A stretch of DNA of 48,621 nt from Candidatus Merdicola faecigallinarum (GCA_018714565.1 DVNH01000021.1:1-48621); one strand, 5' to 3'. Shown: positions 8,227 through 17,057, numbered from the stretch's first letter. The notes: generated from the letters alone by a model not told the origin. Numbers and translations are program-made.

Positions 8227-9351
8227 TTAAATATAGTTTATGTCATTTTCTTTTTTGTCTGCTTGATCAATATATTCCTCTAACTTTTTGGTTACTCCAT
8301 CCATAGAAGTTCCTTTGTAATAAGAGGTAAGAACAAAATTTAATCTTGGTGTTACGGAAATATCTTTCTTTAATTTCATTCTCTTTTTATCTTCTTCCTC
8401 TAAAAATATCTCTGTTTCTTCTATTTGAGATTTTATATCTTCTAAGAAATTTGCTACATCTTCTGGTTGTACTCCAGAAAATACAATAACAAATTTTGGT
8501 CCCATGTATCTTACAAATAAATATTCTTTTGATATATTATTTGCAATAATATTACTAACTACATTAATTACCTTATTTCCTAAGTGTCTATTAATTTTTT
8601 CATTAATATCCTCAAGATTAGTAATTCGAAGCATACATACCGTAGAAACTGTATATCGATCTACTAGTTGTTTTCCTTCTCCATACAAATATTCTGCTGA
8701 TTTTAAACTTGAATATAAATCTGTTCTTACAATATTCTCTACTGTTTTTTGATATTCTACTGTTTTTAATATAGTAACAATATTTTCTTTAATTACTTCA
8801 ATAATAGCGGTATCCATTCCATCAAATGCATGAATTTGTCCACTCTCTATTAGCCAATATCCAATGTAAACATTATCAATATAAAGAGGAAAAAACATTG
8901 CAGATTTTGCTCTTCCTAGTTCCATTTTTTGATATGGTAATTTTTCTGTTTCTTTATCTACTGTTATATACTTTGGAGTCGCAGTTGAAATACTATCTTT
9001 AAAAATCTCTTCTGTATATAAATTTCTTAATGTATTCCAATGTTTTTCATCTACGTTGGATGCCTTGATTACATATTCAGCTCCATCAAACACTACAATA
9101 GTAGAATATTTTATATCACTATATCTTTCTAGTATAATTTCATTAATTTTGTTTATCTTTTTTTCTACGGATGAATATTCTCCAACTGTATTCATAAAAC
9201 TTTGAAGTATATTTAGTCCAGTTATTTTTTCATTTATATTACTGAATTTTGCTATTTTTTTATGTATATTAATATTATACATCATCAAGGCAATTATAAT
9301 AAACACTAATATTACAATTGTTACTATTATAACAGCTGTCAAAAATCTCAC
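8227..9351 (-). CDS. membrane protein with GAF-like and degenerate GGDEF domains
   Basis: The 374-residue protein starts with one membrane helix (residues 2-26). A GAF-like sensor segment follows (about 60-200; IVVFDGAEYVIKAS, MFFPLYIDNVYIGYWLIE), then a C-terminal region shaped like a GGDEF domain (about 225-345). The signature position reads YMGPKF instead of GGDEF, so cyclic-di-GMP synthesis is not expected; binding or a purely structural role is more likely. It lies 28 bases after the CpaE-like ATPase and 15 bases before ireB, so it is probably in one transcript with both. The exact function is unknown. Confidence 0.65.
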   Translation of the reverse strand: MRFLTAVIIVTIVILVFIIIALMMYNINIHKKIAKFSNINEKITGLNILQSFMNTVGEYSSVEKKINKINEIILERYSDIKYSTIVVFDGAEYVIKASNVDEKHWNTLRNLYTEEIFKDSISTATPKYITVDKETEKLPYQKMELGRAKSAMFFPLYIDNVYIGYWLIESGQIHAFDGMDTAIIEVIKENIVTILKTVEYQKTVENIVRTDLYSSLKSAEYLYGEGKQLVDRYTVSTVCMLRITNLEDINEKINRHLGNKVINVVSNIIANNISKEYLFVRYMGPKFVIVFSGVQPEDVANFLEDIKSQIEETEIFLEEEDKKRMKLKKDISVTPRLNFVLTSYYKGTSMDGVTKKLEEYIDQADKKENDINYI

Positions 9352-9379
9352 CTCTATATTTTCTTTTTTCTTCTATCTT

Positions 9380-11626
9380 TTAGTATCTTTTTTTCATTTG
9401 ATCTAATGCATTATTCATATCTGCTGAAAAACGATTATTATTACTATTGTTATTATAATTATTATTCACTGGTTTATATTCTGGCTTTGGCTCTTGTTTT
9501 CCCCCAATTAACGGATAAACCATATTTCCTAATGTTTTTAATGCTTGTAATAATTCTTTTGAATAACCATTTAATGATATTTTACAATTTACTAGACCTT
9601 CCAAATATTTTGCATATGTTTGCTCTTCAAAAGGTATTACACAATATTTTGCAACCTCTCTATCAAATAACTCTGTCATAAAAGACATTGCTGGATCATT
9701 ATAAAAAGACATTCCACCAATAATTGTTTTTACACTTAAACTTCTAACCTTCGTTTCCTTATTTATAACAATTCTTATCTTTTCAGGTTTTAATATATTT
9801 TTTGCCTTTAGTTCTCTTAAAAATGCTGTTAATGGTTGAATTGTTAATACATCCATACTTTGCACTAAATATAATTCTTGTGCCCTTGCAAAATATCCTA
9901 AGTTAGTTTGGAAATCACAGTCAATTAATACTAAAGAATAATTTTGAATTAATGTTGATAGTATTTCTTCATAAGAATCTAAATCATTTTCTTCATTTGG
10001 AATTGTTGTATATACAGTTAGGTTCTTATTTACTTGAATTCCCGCTGCTACTCCATTTTTTAATTTTGTAATACAATCTGCAGCTACTTGTCTTAAGTCT
10101 TCTTCATTTTTTGTATATATATAATAAGCATTCTTATTTTGTGTGGTATCTAATATTGCAGTTTTTATTCCTTGTGCAGATAAAACTTCTGCCACGTTGT
10201 TTACCAAAAAGGATGTTCCATTTTTACTTGTTCCTACAAATGCTACTAATTTTTTATCTTGTGTTAATAGATGCTCTATATTACTTACTGTATAGTCGAT
10301 ATTAGCAAGTTCTCTTGAATTGTTTTCGAAATGATTACTTGATCTTATTTGACTTTGATATGGATTTGATTGCATTTGAGAAATTGGATTTGAGTTAAAA
10401 TTGTTTCTTGGTCTAAAATTTTCTTGAGGTTTTATCATTTCTTCTTCATCATCGTCAAATCCTGGTAATGTTGCTGCTCTTGTTTCTACCTCTTCTTCGT
10501 CATCATCAACCCCTGGTAATGTAGGTGATCCTGAAGAAATCATTTCTTCTTCATCATCGTCATCATCAAATCCTGGTAACGTTACTGCTTCTACTTTCTC
10601 TTCTACTGGTTTGGGTTCTGGTAAAGGATTTTTTCTAGGTCTTCCTCTTCTTTTTGGTTGTACTTGTTCTACTGTTTCTTCTACTATAGGTTCTTCTTGA
10701 ATAGGCTCTTCTAAATTAATTCCATTATCTTGTTCTTCTAGGTCCTGCACTTTTTTATTTAGTTTCTTTACTTTGCTTGTATTTACAGCAGATGGAATTA
10801 CAACAGGTTTTCCTAAATTTTGTGTTGCTCTTTTGGTCTCTAATAAATTTACTTTTATTCCACTATCTTCTTCATTTTCTTGTGCAATATTTCCTTTTCC
10901 TGTTCTTGTGACCTTTCCTACTCCACCTGGCATAGCGGTTACAATTTGTTGATATTTAGGCGAATTTGCTTCTAACACAGCCTTTACATTGATTGGTAGG
11001 AAACTAATGATGATTTTTAATTGCTCATCTGTATACTGTGCTGCTATTGTATTAAAACTTTCTACATATTTTTCTTCATTTTTTCCGATTCTTTTATAGT
11101 GAGCTAGTATATTTTGTATTTCCGCTTCGCTTACATCATTTTCATTTTCTGATTGATATGTTGCATCTTCCGAATCAATTCTATAATAAACTTTTGCTTC
11201 TTTTTTCGTTCTAGGAACTTTGATTAAACGGCATATTTCATCAATGCTTCTATCAGTTCCTATTAAAGCATTATAAATTCCAATACTAAATAATTTTACT
11301 AAAATTTCTTCTGATTTATTTCTTCTATCTGTACAAATTAAAATAATTGGTGTATCTGCTCTATTACTACTTGTTGCTTCATCACTAATACTATCTAATT
11401 TGTCAAATAAAAATTTATCGATTTGATCATAATTATTATTTGAAAATGGCTCTAAATCTTCACTTATGACAATACGATCATAAGTTTTATCTTTTTGTAT
11501 CTCTTTTAATATCGCATTAAAGTAATAAACATTTTTATAAGAAATAATTTCTTTATAATCTTTTTGATATTTCTTTACGATAGATTCCGAAATATTTTCA
11601 TTACTTACTGCAAATAAAACTTTCAT
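9380..11626 (-). CDS. CpaE/TadZ-like ATPase with AT-hook and acidic repeats
   Basis: The protein has 748 residues. Residues 1-150 look like a receiver-type fold. Around residue 325 there is an AT-hook core, KRRGRPRKNP. Three acidic repeats follow, each TLPG(F/V)DDD(DD)EEE (about residues 345-400). The C-terminal half is a ParA/MinD-type domain with a deviant P-loop GTSKNGTS (about residue 462), a VLIDCDF motif and a GGMSFYNDP segment. The tail is Asn-rich. CpaE/TadZ proteins place Tad pilus or secretion machines at the cell pole. The gene overlaps no neighbour and follows the VirB2-like gene by four bases. A nucleoid- or DNA-linked positioning role is suggested by the AT-hook but is inference. 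Confidence 0.65.
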   Translation of the reverse strand: MKVLFAVSNENISESIVKKYQKDYKEIISYKNVYYFNAILKEIQKDKTYDRIVISEDLEPFSNNNYDQIDKFLFDKLDSISDEATSSNRADTPIILICTDRRNKSEEILVKLFSIGIYNALIGTDRSIDEICRLIKVPRTKKEAKVYYRIDSEDATYQSENENDVSEAEIQNILAHYKRIGKNEEKYVESFNTIAAQYTDEQLKIIISFLPINVKAVLEANSPKYQQIVTAMPGGVGKVTRTGKGNIAQENEEDSGIKVNLLETKRATQNLGKPVVIPSAVNTSKVKKLNKKVQDLEEQDNGINLEEPIQEEPIVEETVEQVQPKRRGRPRKNPLPEPKPVEEKVEAVTLPGFDDDDDEEEMISSGSPTLPGVDDDEEEVETRAATLPGFDDDEEEMIKPQENFRPRNNFNSNPISQMQSNPYQSQIRSSNHFENNSRELANIDYTVSNIEHLLTQDKKLVAFVGTSKNGTSFLVNNVAEVLSAQGIKTAILDTTQNKNAYYIYTKNEEDLRQVAADCITKLKNGVAAGIQVNKNLTVYTTIPNEENDLDSYEEILSTLIQNYSLVLIDCDFQTNLGYFARAQELYLVQSMDVLTIQPLTAFLRELKAKNILKPEKIRIVINKETKVRSLSVKTIIGGMSFYNDPAMSFMTELFDREVAKYCVIPFEEQTYAKYLEGLVNCKISLNGYSKELLQALKTLGNMVYPLIGGKQEPKPEYKPVNNNYNNNSNNNRFSADMNNALDQMKKRY

Positions 11627-11630
11627 TTGT

Positions 11631-12044
11631 TTAACCCCTCCAACCTTTTACTACAATTGCAAATATAAGTGGTAATACTTGTGCAATTACAAGAATTGTG
11701 ACAAATCCTATTATCATTGTAAAACCTTTATCTCTTTCATCTAATTTACGAATACCTATTACATATTGATATATTGCACCAACTGCAATTCCAATAAAGC
11801 AAAATGGTATGCTGTAAACTCTTATAAGATTTAATACATAAGCTGCCATTCCGTAAGCATCTGATCCATATTCTTCTTTATAATCTTCTAATTTTTTTTC
11901 CGCATTTTCTTTTATTTCAACTAATTGCTGTGTCCCTTGTTTTTTTACCTCATTTGCTGAAGTTGCATATACCGCTTGTGTACCTAGTCCTATTATAACA
12001 AACAAAGTAAATACGCAAAGCATTCTCACGAATATTTTTTTCAT
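11631..12044 (-). CDS. small secreted-membrane protein, TrbC/VirB2-like
   Basis: The 137-residue product begins with a signal peptide (residues 1-28, ending VYAT). A charged helix of about 35 residues follows (EVKKQGTQQLVEIKENAEKK). Two hydrophobic helices (about 75-95 and 107-130) are separated by a short basic loop, RKLDERDKG. This layout resembles TrbC/VirB2 pilins and similar small membrane subunits of secretion systems. It is the first gene of the trio with the CpaE-like ATPase. No other pilus or secretion ATPase genes lie in the window, so the machine it serves cannot be named. Confidence 0.55.
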   Translation of the reverse strand: MKKIFVRMLCVFTLFVIIGLGTQAVYATSANEVKKQGTQQLVEIKENAEKKLEDYKEEYGSDAYGMAAYVLNLIRVYSIPFCFIGIAVGAIYQYVIGIRKLDERDKGFTMIIGFVTILVIAQVLPLIFAIVVKGWRG

Positions 12045-12083
12045 AAGGTTTTGTTCCCCTTTCTCTTAGATATTTACTCTACT

Positions 12084-12112
12084 ATCATACAATACTCTCT
12101 ACAAAATAGCAA
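12084..12112 (-). promoter_or_regulatory. promoter of the VirB2-like/CpaE-like operon
   Basis: TTGCTA (12107-12112), 17 bases, TATGAT (12084-12089) on the minus strand lies about 40 bases before the 12044 start. The rest of 12113-12240 is AT-rich and holds nothing I can name. Confidence 0.6.
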
Positions 12113-12240
12113 GAATTTATAGTTAATTTTTCTTTTTTTTATTCATTTCTTATCAATATTCTATATTTTCTTTCTCCCTCTTTCTCTCAGGAAAAAATCT
12201 ATATTTTTTAATTTTAATTTTAAAATCTATCCTTTCTAAA

Positions 12241-12276
12241 AAAGCTGTCTGATTTTTCGTATTTTCAGACAGCTTT
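12241..12276 (-). terminator. terminator after uppP
   Basis: Perfect 12-base arms AAAGCTGTCTGA / TCAGACAGCTTT flank a 12-base loop, followed on the minus strand by a run of T. It ends the ppa-TPR-dpaA-uppP gene group. Confidence 0.9.
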
Positions 12277-12285
12277 CTATATTTC

Positions 12286-13074
12286 CTATTTAACAAAACA
12301 TAAAACAAGAACAAGTATTCCTATAATTACTCTGTAAATTGCAAATCCTTTAAAACTCCCTTTTCTCAAATACTCTAATAAGAATTTAATAACAAGTACT
12401 CCTACTAAAAAACTTGCTAAAATACCAATAAAAAATGGTAAATCAAAAACAAATTCTCCTTCTAATAGTTTATATAATGTTGCTCCTAATACGATTGGAG
12501 TCGATAGCAAAAAGGAATATTTTGCAGTAGATTCTCTATCTACTCCCATTAATCTACCAGTTGTCATTGTTACTCCTGATCTTGAAACACCAGGTATAAA
12601 GGCTAAAGCCTGTGATAAACCAATTAAAAAAGTTTGTTTCAATGTCATATCCTCATATTTTGTATTAGCCTTTGCATTTTTATCCACTATGTATAAAATA
12701 ATTCCCATTACGATTAAAGCAATTCCAATAATTGCTGGTTTATTTAAAATATCTGATGCAAATTTATCTAATAAAAATCCAATGATTCCTCCTGGTATTG
12801 TTGCTAAGACTAAATACCAAAACATTTTTCCTTCTGTTGTTTTTTCTTTTTTTATAACTTGACGATATCCACCTTTGATTAATTCAATCCAATCTTTAAA
12901 GAAAAATAATACAATTGCAAGTAATGTTCCAAAATGAAGGGCAATATCAAAAGATTCTGGTATATTCCAATTACATATCCATGGTATTATTGTTAAATGT
13001 GCAGAACTAGATATTGGAAGTAATTCTGTAAGTCCTTGTACAATTCCTAATATAAGTGCTTGTAATATTGTCAT
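12286..13074 (-). CDS. uppP: undecaprenyl-diphosphatase UppP (BacA)
   Basis: The 262-residue integral membrane protein has the family motifs GIVQGLTELLPISSSAHL (residues 10-27, including the catalytic Glu and Ser) and PGVSRSG (around residue 160). About seven to eight hydrophobic segments are visible. It dephosphorylates undecaprenyl pyrophosphate to recycle the peptidoglycan lipid carrier, and it confers bacitracin tolerance in other species. It starts 21 bases after the dpaA stop and is closed by the terminator at 12241. Confidence 0.96.
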   Translation of the reverse strand: MTILQALILGIVQGLTELLPISSSAHLTIIPWICNWNIPESFDIALHFGTLLAIVLFFFKDWIELIKGGYRQVIKKEKTTEGKMFWYLVLATIPGGIIGFLLDKFASDILNKPAIIGIALIVMGIILYIVDKNAKANTKYEDMTLKQTFLIGLSQALAFIPGVSRSGVTMTTGRLMGVDRESTAKYSFLLSTPIVLGATLYKLLEGEFVFDLPFFIGILASFLVGVLVIKFLLEYLRKGSFKGFAIYRVIIGILVLVLCFVK

Positions 13075-13095
13075 CTTTTTTCTCCTTTGTCTTTA

Positions 13096-13959
13096 TTATT
13101 TTATTTCTTTTAAAACGTTGTAAATTGTTTCTTTTATAAATTCAGCTGATGTAATTGGTGCCACCTTCCCAGGTAAAGAAAGCGCCCAAATAAATTTTAA
13201 GTTTCTTTCTTTTGCTGCATGTTTATCTACCCCACCTGGTGCAGAAGCAATATCAATAATTACACAATCTTTTTTTACTAAGTCTAAATTTGTATCATCC
13301 AAAATAATGTGTGGTACTGTATTTATAATTACATCAAATTTTCCTAAACAATCTTTCAATTCTGAAAGTAAAACAGGTTTATAACCATAAGCTTTAATCC
13401 ATGAACAATTTACTACTTTTGTTGTCTCGCAATATACATTTGCTCCAATTCCTTTTAACATATTCGATAATATTTTACTAACTCTTCCAAATCCCATTAT
13501 CAAAATATTACTACCATGTAATGTTTTGGTTGTTTCTTCCATCGCTATTTGAATTGCACCCTCCGCAGTAGAAATTGTATTTAAAACCGTTAATTCTTCT
13601 CTTTTTAACACATCAATTATCTTTGCATTAGTAACTTTGTTGTATATTTCTTCCTTAATTCTACCAGCAATAAAGATTTTTCCTTCAATATGCTTTATTA
13701 ATTCCTCTACTGTCAATTCCTGTTCACTAAATGGCATATTTACCTTTTCTTCATTACTTGATAATGGAATAGAGCTTATAATAATACTCGATTTTTCTAC
13801 TACTTCTTCTATTGTTTGACATTTTATAATTGCTTCATTTTTCTCAATGCTATCTGCTAATTCCAATCCATAAGTATAAAGTTCAAACCCATCACTTAAC
13901 AGCATTTCTGCTAACTTTACAATTCTTAAATCTCCACCTATTATAGAAATCTTTGTCAT
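13096..13959 (-). CDS. dpaA: dipicolinate synthase subunit A
   Basis: The 287-residue NAD(P)-binding protein begins KISIIGGDLR and carries a second Rossmann motif, ILIMGFGRVS (about residue 152). The C-terminal ALSLPGKVAP(I)TSAEFI segment is diagnostic of SpoVFA/DpaA. With DpaB it converts the lysine-pathway intermediate to dipicolinic acid in the mother cell, giving the spore core its heat resistance. No dpaB lies next to it; the neighbours are uppP and the TPR membrane protein. A separate dpaB, or use of EtfA as in some Clostridia, is therefore likely. Confidence 0.93.
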   Translation of the reverse strand: MTKISIIGGDLRIVKLAEMLLSDGFELYTYGLELADSIEKNEAIIKCQTIEEVVEKSSIIISSIPLSSNEEKVNMPFSEQELTVEELIKHIEGKIFIAGRIKEEIYNKVTNAKIIDVLKREELTVLNTISTAEGAIQIAMEETTKTLHGSNILIMGFGRVSKILSNMLKGIGANVYCETTKVVNCSWIKAYGYKPVLLSELKDCLGKFDVIINTVPHIILDDTNLDLVKKDCVIIDIASAPGGVDKHAAKERNLKFIWALSLPGKVAPITSAEFIKETIYNVLKEIK

Positions 13960-13992
13960 ATTTTTTCTCTCCTTTGAAATTGAAAAGAATTT

Positions 13993-15202
13993 TTAATTTT
14001 CTAATTCTTTTCCTTTTTCTTCTATTCTTATGTCTTTCTCTTGATAAGTATGCATCTTTTTCAAGTCATTTTTACTAATTTTTCCAACTATATAAAATGT
14101 ATTTTCTAGATGCTCCTTTGCTTTTTTTTCTTTTAGTTTCATTTTGATTGTTCTATCATAATTTTGCATATTAACATTTTGTGGAATAAATCTTTGAATT
14201 GGAATAAATACTGGATCTGCAATCGCTTTTTTGGATAAAGTAGGATCTAATTGTACTGCTAAGTTTAAATAATTGATCGCCTTTTCTTTATCTCCTTTTA
14301 TTGCATATATTCTAGATAAATGGTAATAACTCTCTGGTTCCACATCTTCTCCCTTTAGTGCTTCCATAAAATATTTTTCCGCCTCATCTAAATCATCATA
14401 TAATAAAGAGATGATTCCTAAATTGTAATATCCGTTGTAAAGCATCGAATTAATTTCCGCAGCTTTTTCGTAACAAATTTTAGCATTTTGAAAATCGTTT
14501 AGTCTTGTATAAGCAATTCCCATATTATAATAAATATCATAATTATTAGGATTATATTTTAATGCATTCATATACACATTAATTGCTTCTTTAAAATTTT
14601 CTTGTTCACACAATAATTTTCCAAGAAATTCAGAAGCTTCATAATAGTCTGGCTTTTTATCAATTAAATGACCAAGCATCTCTATGGATTCATCTCTTTT
14701 TCCTAATTTATCTAATAAAAAAGCAATATTATAATAAGTTTCATAATCTTTTTTATTCATATCAATTGCCATTACATATTCATCAATTGCTTTTCTCATT
14801 CCGCCCTCTTTTTCATAAATTTTTCCTAACATTTTATGAGCCATATAGCTTTCTGGGTTTTTATGAATTAACTTAATTAAAATCGCTTTTGTCTGTTTAT
14901 CTTTATGAAAAAAATGGAATGTTTTTGCTAAGAATATCGAAATATGCTCCATATAATTAATTTGATTCTTTTCTAAAATAATAATTACAATTGGAATAAA
15001 AATTGAAATAAAATAAGTCATATATCTTATAAAATTTCCGAAAAAAACTTTTTGTTAATAATTCTATAAATCCAATTGCAATTCCCAAAGCTTCTAAAAT
15101 TAGAATAGCAATATAATTTGTGTCATTTTTTCTTATCATTTTAAAAAATATAATCGTAAATAAGGAAAAAGCCAATATATTAAAGATTATTCTTTCTAGC
15201 AT
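13993..15202 (-). CDS. TPR-repeat membrane protein, interrupted by a single-base frame break
   Basis: The 5' frame (ATG at 15202, AAAGGAAA site) encodes two hydrophobic segments up to FIELLTKSFF, then goes out of register. Skipping one base at TTT TTT CGG AAA gives SFFGNFIRYMTYFISIF, which continues straight into a third hydrophobic segment and about eight TPR units (for example YETYYNIAFLLDKLGKRDES, YYNLGIISLLYDDLDEAEKYF in two pieces). The repaired protein is 402 residues. The break is beside a T7 run, so a homopolymer error is possible, but it is on the same TTCGGAA heptamer as the spoIIAA break. Function is unknown; the gene lies between ppa and dpaA. Confidence 0.8.
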
Positions 15203-15216
15203 TTTTATTTCCTTTC

Positions 15217-15753
15217 TTATTCTTTTATGTTAAATTTTTCATTATACTTTTGAATACATTTTTCTATAATTTTTTCTGCGTCTTCTCTTCCCAAGATTTG
15301 TTTTACTGTTGTAACTTTATGCTCTAATTGCTTATATACTTCAAAAAAGTGCATAATTTCTGCCGAAATTTGACTTGGAATTTCTGAAATATCTTGATAT
15401 TCATTTAAAAAAGGATCTGACTTTGCTACTGCTATAATTTTCTCATCTTCCGCATCATCATCAATCATTTTTAATACACCAATTGGATAACATTCTACCA
15501 ATGTCATTGGTAAGATTTCCTCTTGACAAAGTACTAGAACATCTAACGGATCATTGTCATCCGCATAAGTTCTTGGTATAAAACCATAGTTTGCAGGATA
15601 GTGAGTTGCAGTATAAAGTACACGGTCTAATTTTAACATTCCTGTTTCTTTGTCTAATTCGTATTTATTTTTTCCACCTTTTTGGATTTCGATGATTGAA
15701 ACAAAATCATCCTTTTTTATTCTTTCTTTTTTTATTCCATGCCAAATATTCAT
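15217..15753 (-). CDS. ppa: inorganic pyrophosphatase, family I
   Basis: The 178-residue enzyme shows the family I active site: the KYELDKETG segment, VLYTATHYPANYGFIP, and the signature DDNDPLDVLV, then KMIDDDAEDEKI. It hydrolyses pyrophosphate with Mg2+ in the cytoplasm. The longer open frame reaching 15873 is not the true start. Its first 40 codons are translated from repeat copy 2, whereas the ATG at 15753 has AGAGGA seven bases upstream. A second, unrelated pyrophosphatase (family II) is encoded at 25084. Confidence 0.95.
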   Translation of the reverse strand: MNIWHGIKKERIKKDDFVSIIEIQKGGKNKYELDKETGMLKLDRVLYTATHYPANYGFIPRTYADDNDPLDVLVLCQEEILPMTLVECYPIGVLKMIDDDAEDEKIIAVAKSDPFLNEYQDISEIPSQISAEIMHFFEVYKQLEHKVTTVKQILGREDAEKIIEKCIQKYNEKFNIKE

Positions 15754-15787
15754 TTTATTCCTCTTTTCTCTTTCTCTAATGTTTTTT

Positions 15788-15894
15788 ATTACATAGGAAA
15801 TTTCGTCAGAAATTTCTGGAGTAACAAGCTTAAGTTTCTTTCGTTTTGTGCGATTGCGAAGCAATCTGTACATTGGGCGAAGCCACTTTTCTTA
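15788..15894 (-). repeat. dispersed three-hairpin intergenic element, copy 2
   Basis: This 107 bp copy (ATTAC...CTTA) has TTAC..GGAAATTT / AAATTTC..GTAA, GATTGC-GAA-GCAATC and GGC-GAA-GCC hairpins. It lies between the divergent ppa and sortase genes and follows a T6 tract. It creates a spurious N-terminal extension of ppa. Confidence 0.85.
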
Positions 15895-16026
15895 TTTTAT
15901 TTCATTTCCGTTTAAAAGTCTATAGTTAGTATTAAGTTTTTTTATAAATTATAAATATTTTTTTCTATCTTGCAAAAAATAAAAGAAAAGAAATAATTTT
16001 TTTATTTATTTTCTAAAGGAGTCTCT

Positions 16027-16671
16027 ATGAATCAAATCTTACAGTTACCTTATCATAAAAAAAATAAAAAAAATATTCTATATTTCTTATTTAGTATTTC
16101 TCTTTTTATTGTTTTCCTTACTCTCTTTTATTTTATTATCTCCCGTTGGCTGGAAAATAAGAATAGTAAAATTTCGGATAATTTTTCTGATACTTATCAA
16201 ATATTATCTAATTATTCTAACCAAACCTTTGATCCAATCTATTATTCTTCTCTTTCTTCTACTACCGAAACGAAGCCTTCTGTTATTGGGAAAATTGAAA
16301 TTTCTAAACTTAATTTATCTTACCCTATTTTTTCTTTTACCAGTGATGATTTATTAAAAATTTCTCCTTGTCGTCTCTCTGGTCCTTTCCCTAACCAAGT
16401 CGGTAATCTATGTATAGCTGGACATAACTATGATAATAATAAATTTTTTAGCCAAATTTCTTTATTAAAAGCAAACGATACTATTATGATTTATGATCAA
16501 AATAATGTCGGTATTTCTTATGAAGTATATAAGATTCAAGAAGTAAATTCTTCTGATCTTTCTCCTTTATCCCAAGATACAAATGGCGAAAAAGAAATTA
16601 CTCTTATTACTTGTAATAATCAAAGTAAAAAAAGAGTAATTGTAAAAGCAAAAGAAAAAGCTAGTGATTAA
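16027..16671 (+). CDS. sortase (class D-like transpeptidase)
   Basis: The 214-residue protein has a basic N-terminus and one membrane helix (about residues 20-41), a linker, and the sortase fold. The catalytic triad is visible: His in AGHNY (about 137), Cys in LITCNN (about 200) and Arg in KKRVIV near the C-terminus. It starts after GGAG. Sortases cleave LPxTG-like signals and join surface proteins to peptidoglycan. The convergent neighbour encodes an LPNTG protein, probably its substrate. The stop codon lies inside the shared terminator. Single-membrane topology and length fit classes D/E better than A or B. Confidence 0.88.
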   Translation: MNQILQLPYHKKNKKNILYFLFSISLFIVFLTLFYFIISRWLENKNSKISDNFSDTYQILSNYSNQTFDPIYYSSLSSTTETKPSVIGKIEISKLNLSYPIFSFTSDDLLKISPCRLSGPFPNQVGNLCIAGHNYDNNKFFSQISLLKANDTIMIYDQNNVGISYEVYKIQEVNSSDLSPLSQDTNGEKEITLITCNNQSKKRVIVKAKEKASD

Positions 16672-16691
16672 TTTTTTCTCACTAGCTTTTT
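16655..16691. terminator. bidirectional terminator between sortase and LPxTG gene
   Basis: Perfect 13-base arms AAAAAGCTAGTGA / TCACTAGCTTTTT with an 11-base loop. The left arm encodes the last codons of the sortase, and the right end touches the LPxTG gene's stop region. Confidence 0.9.
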
Positions 16692-16694
16692 ATA

Positions 16695-17057
16695 TTATTC
16701 TATTCCATTATAATCTTTTACTTTTTTATAAGCATAAATTGCTGATACAGCACATATACCTAAAATAACATAAATCACGGTATAATCTTCTGCTCCTGTA
16801 TTTGGTAGACTTGTATTATTATATGAACTACTATTGACTATGTTTCTTGGTGTATTGTTAATTGTTGGAGCAACTACACTGTTATTCGTGTTTGTATTTG
16901 TATTTCCTGTGTTAGTATTAGCAGAATTATTTCCTGTTGGCGCTTCTAACACAATAGATCCATTTGAATCCGCAGCAAATACTTCTATACCTATTGCTAA
17001 TACAACAATTAAAGTAATTATTAATAAAACTATTTTTGTTAATTTTAAATTTTTCAT
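16695..17057 (-). CDS. LPxTG cell-wall-anchored small surface protein
   Basis: The protein is 120 residues from the ATG at 17057 (GTAGGGG upstream); the longer frame has no ribosome site. It has a signal peptide (about residues 1-30, ending VFAA), an Asn/Thr-rich low-complexity middle with NTNTGN units, and a full sorting signal: LPNTG (about 85), a hydrophobic helix (YVILGICAVSAIYAY), and KKVKDYN. The middle contains no folded domain, so it is probably a wall-spanning stalk or mini-adhesin. It converges with the sortase gene. Confidence 0.88.
   Translation of the reverse strand: MKNLKLTKIVLLIITLIVVLAIGIEVFAADSNGSIVLEAPTGNNSANTNTGNTNTNTNNSVVAPTINNTPRNIVNSSSYNNTSLPNTGAEDYTVIYVILGICAVSAIYAYKKVKDYNGIE

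Noticed and set aside
10440..10590. CRISPR-like short repeats
   Set aside because: They are in-frame acidic peptide repeats (TLPG motif) within the CpaE-like gene, not spaced palindromic repeats.
3285..15047. CGG reassigned to another amino acid
   Set aside because: At both native sites the reading frame itself must change; no single amino acid at CGG would repair the proteins.
15754..15873. N-terminal extension of the family I pyrophosphatase (about 40 residues)
   Set aside because: It is a translation of repeat copy 2; the inner ATG at 15753 has a proper ribosome site and matches the family start.
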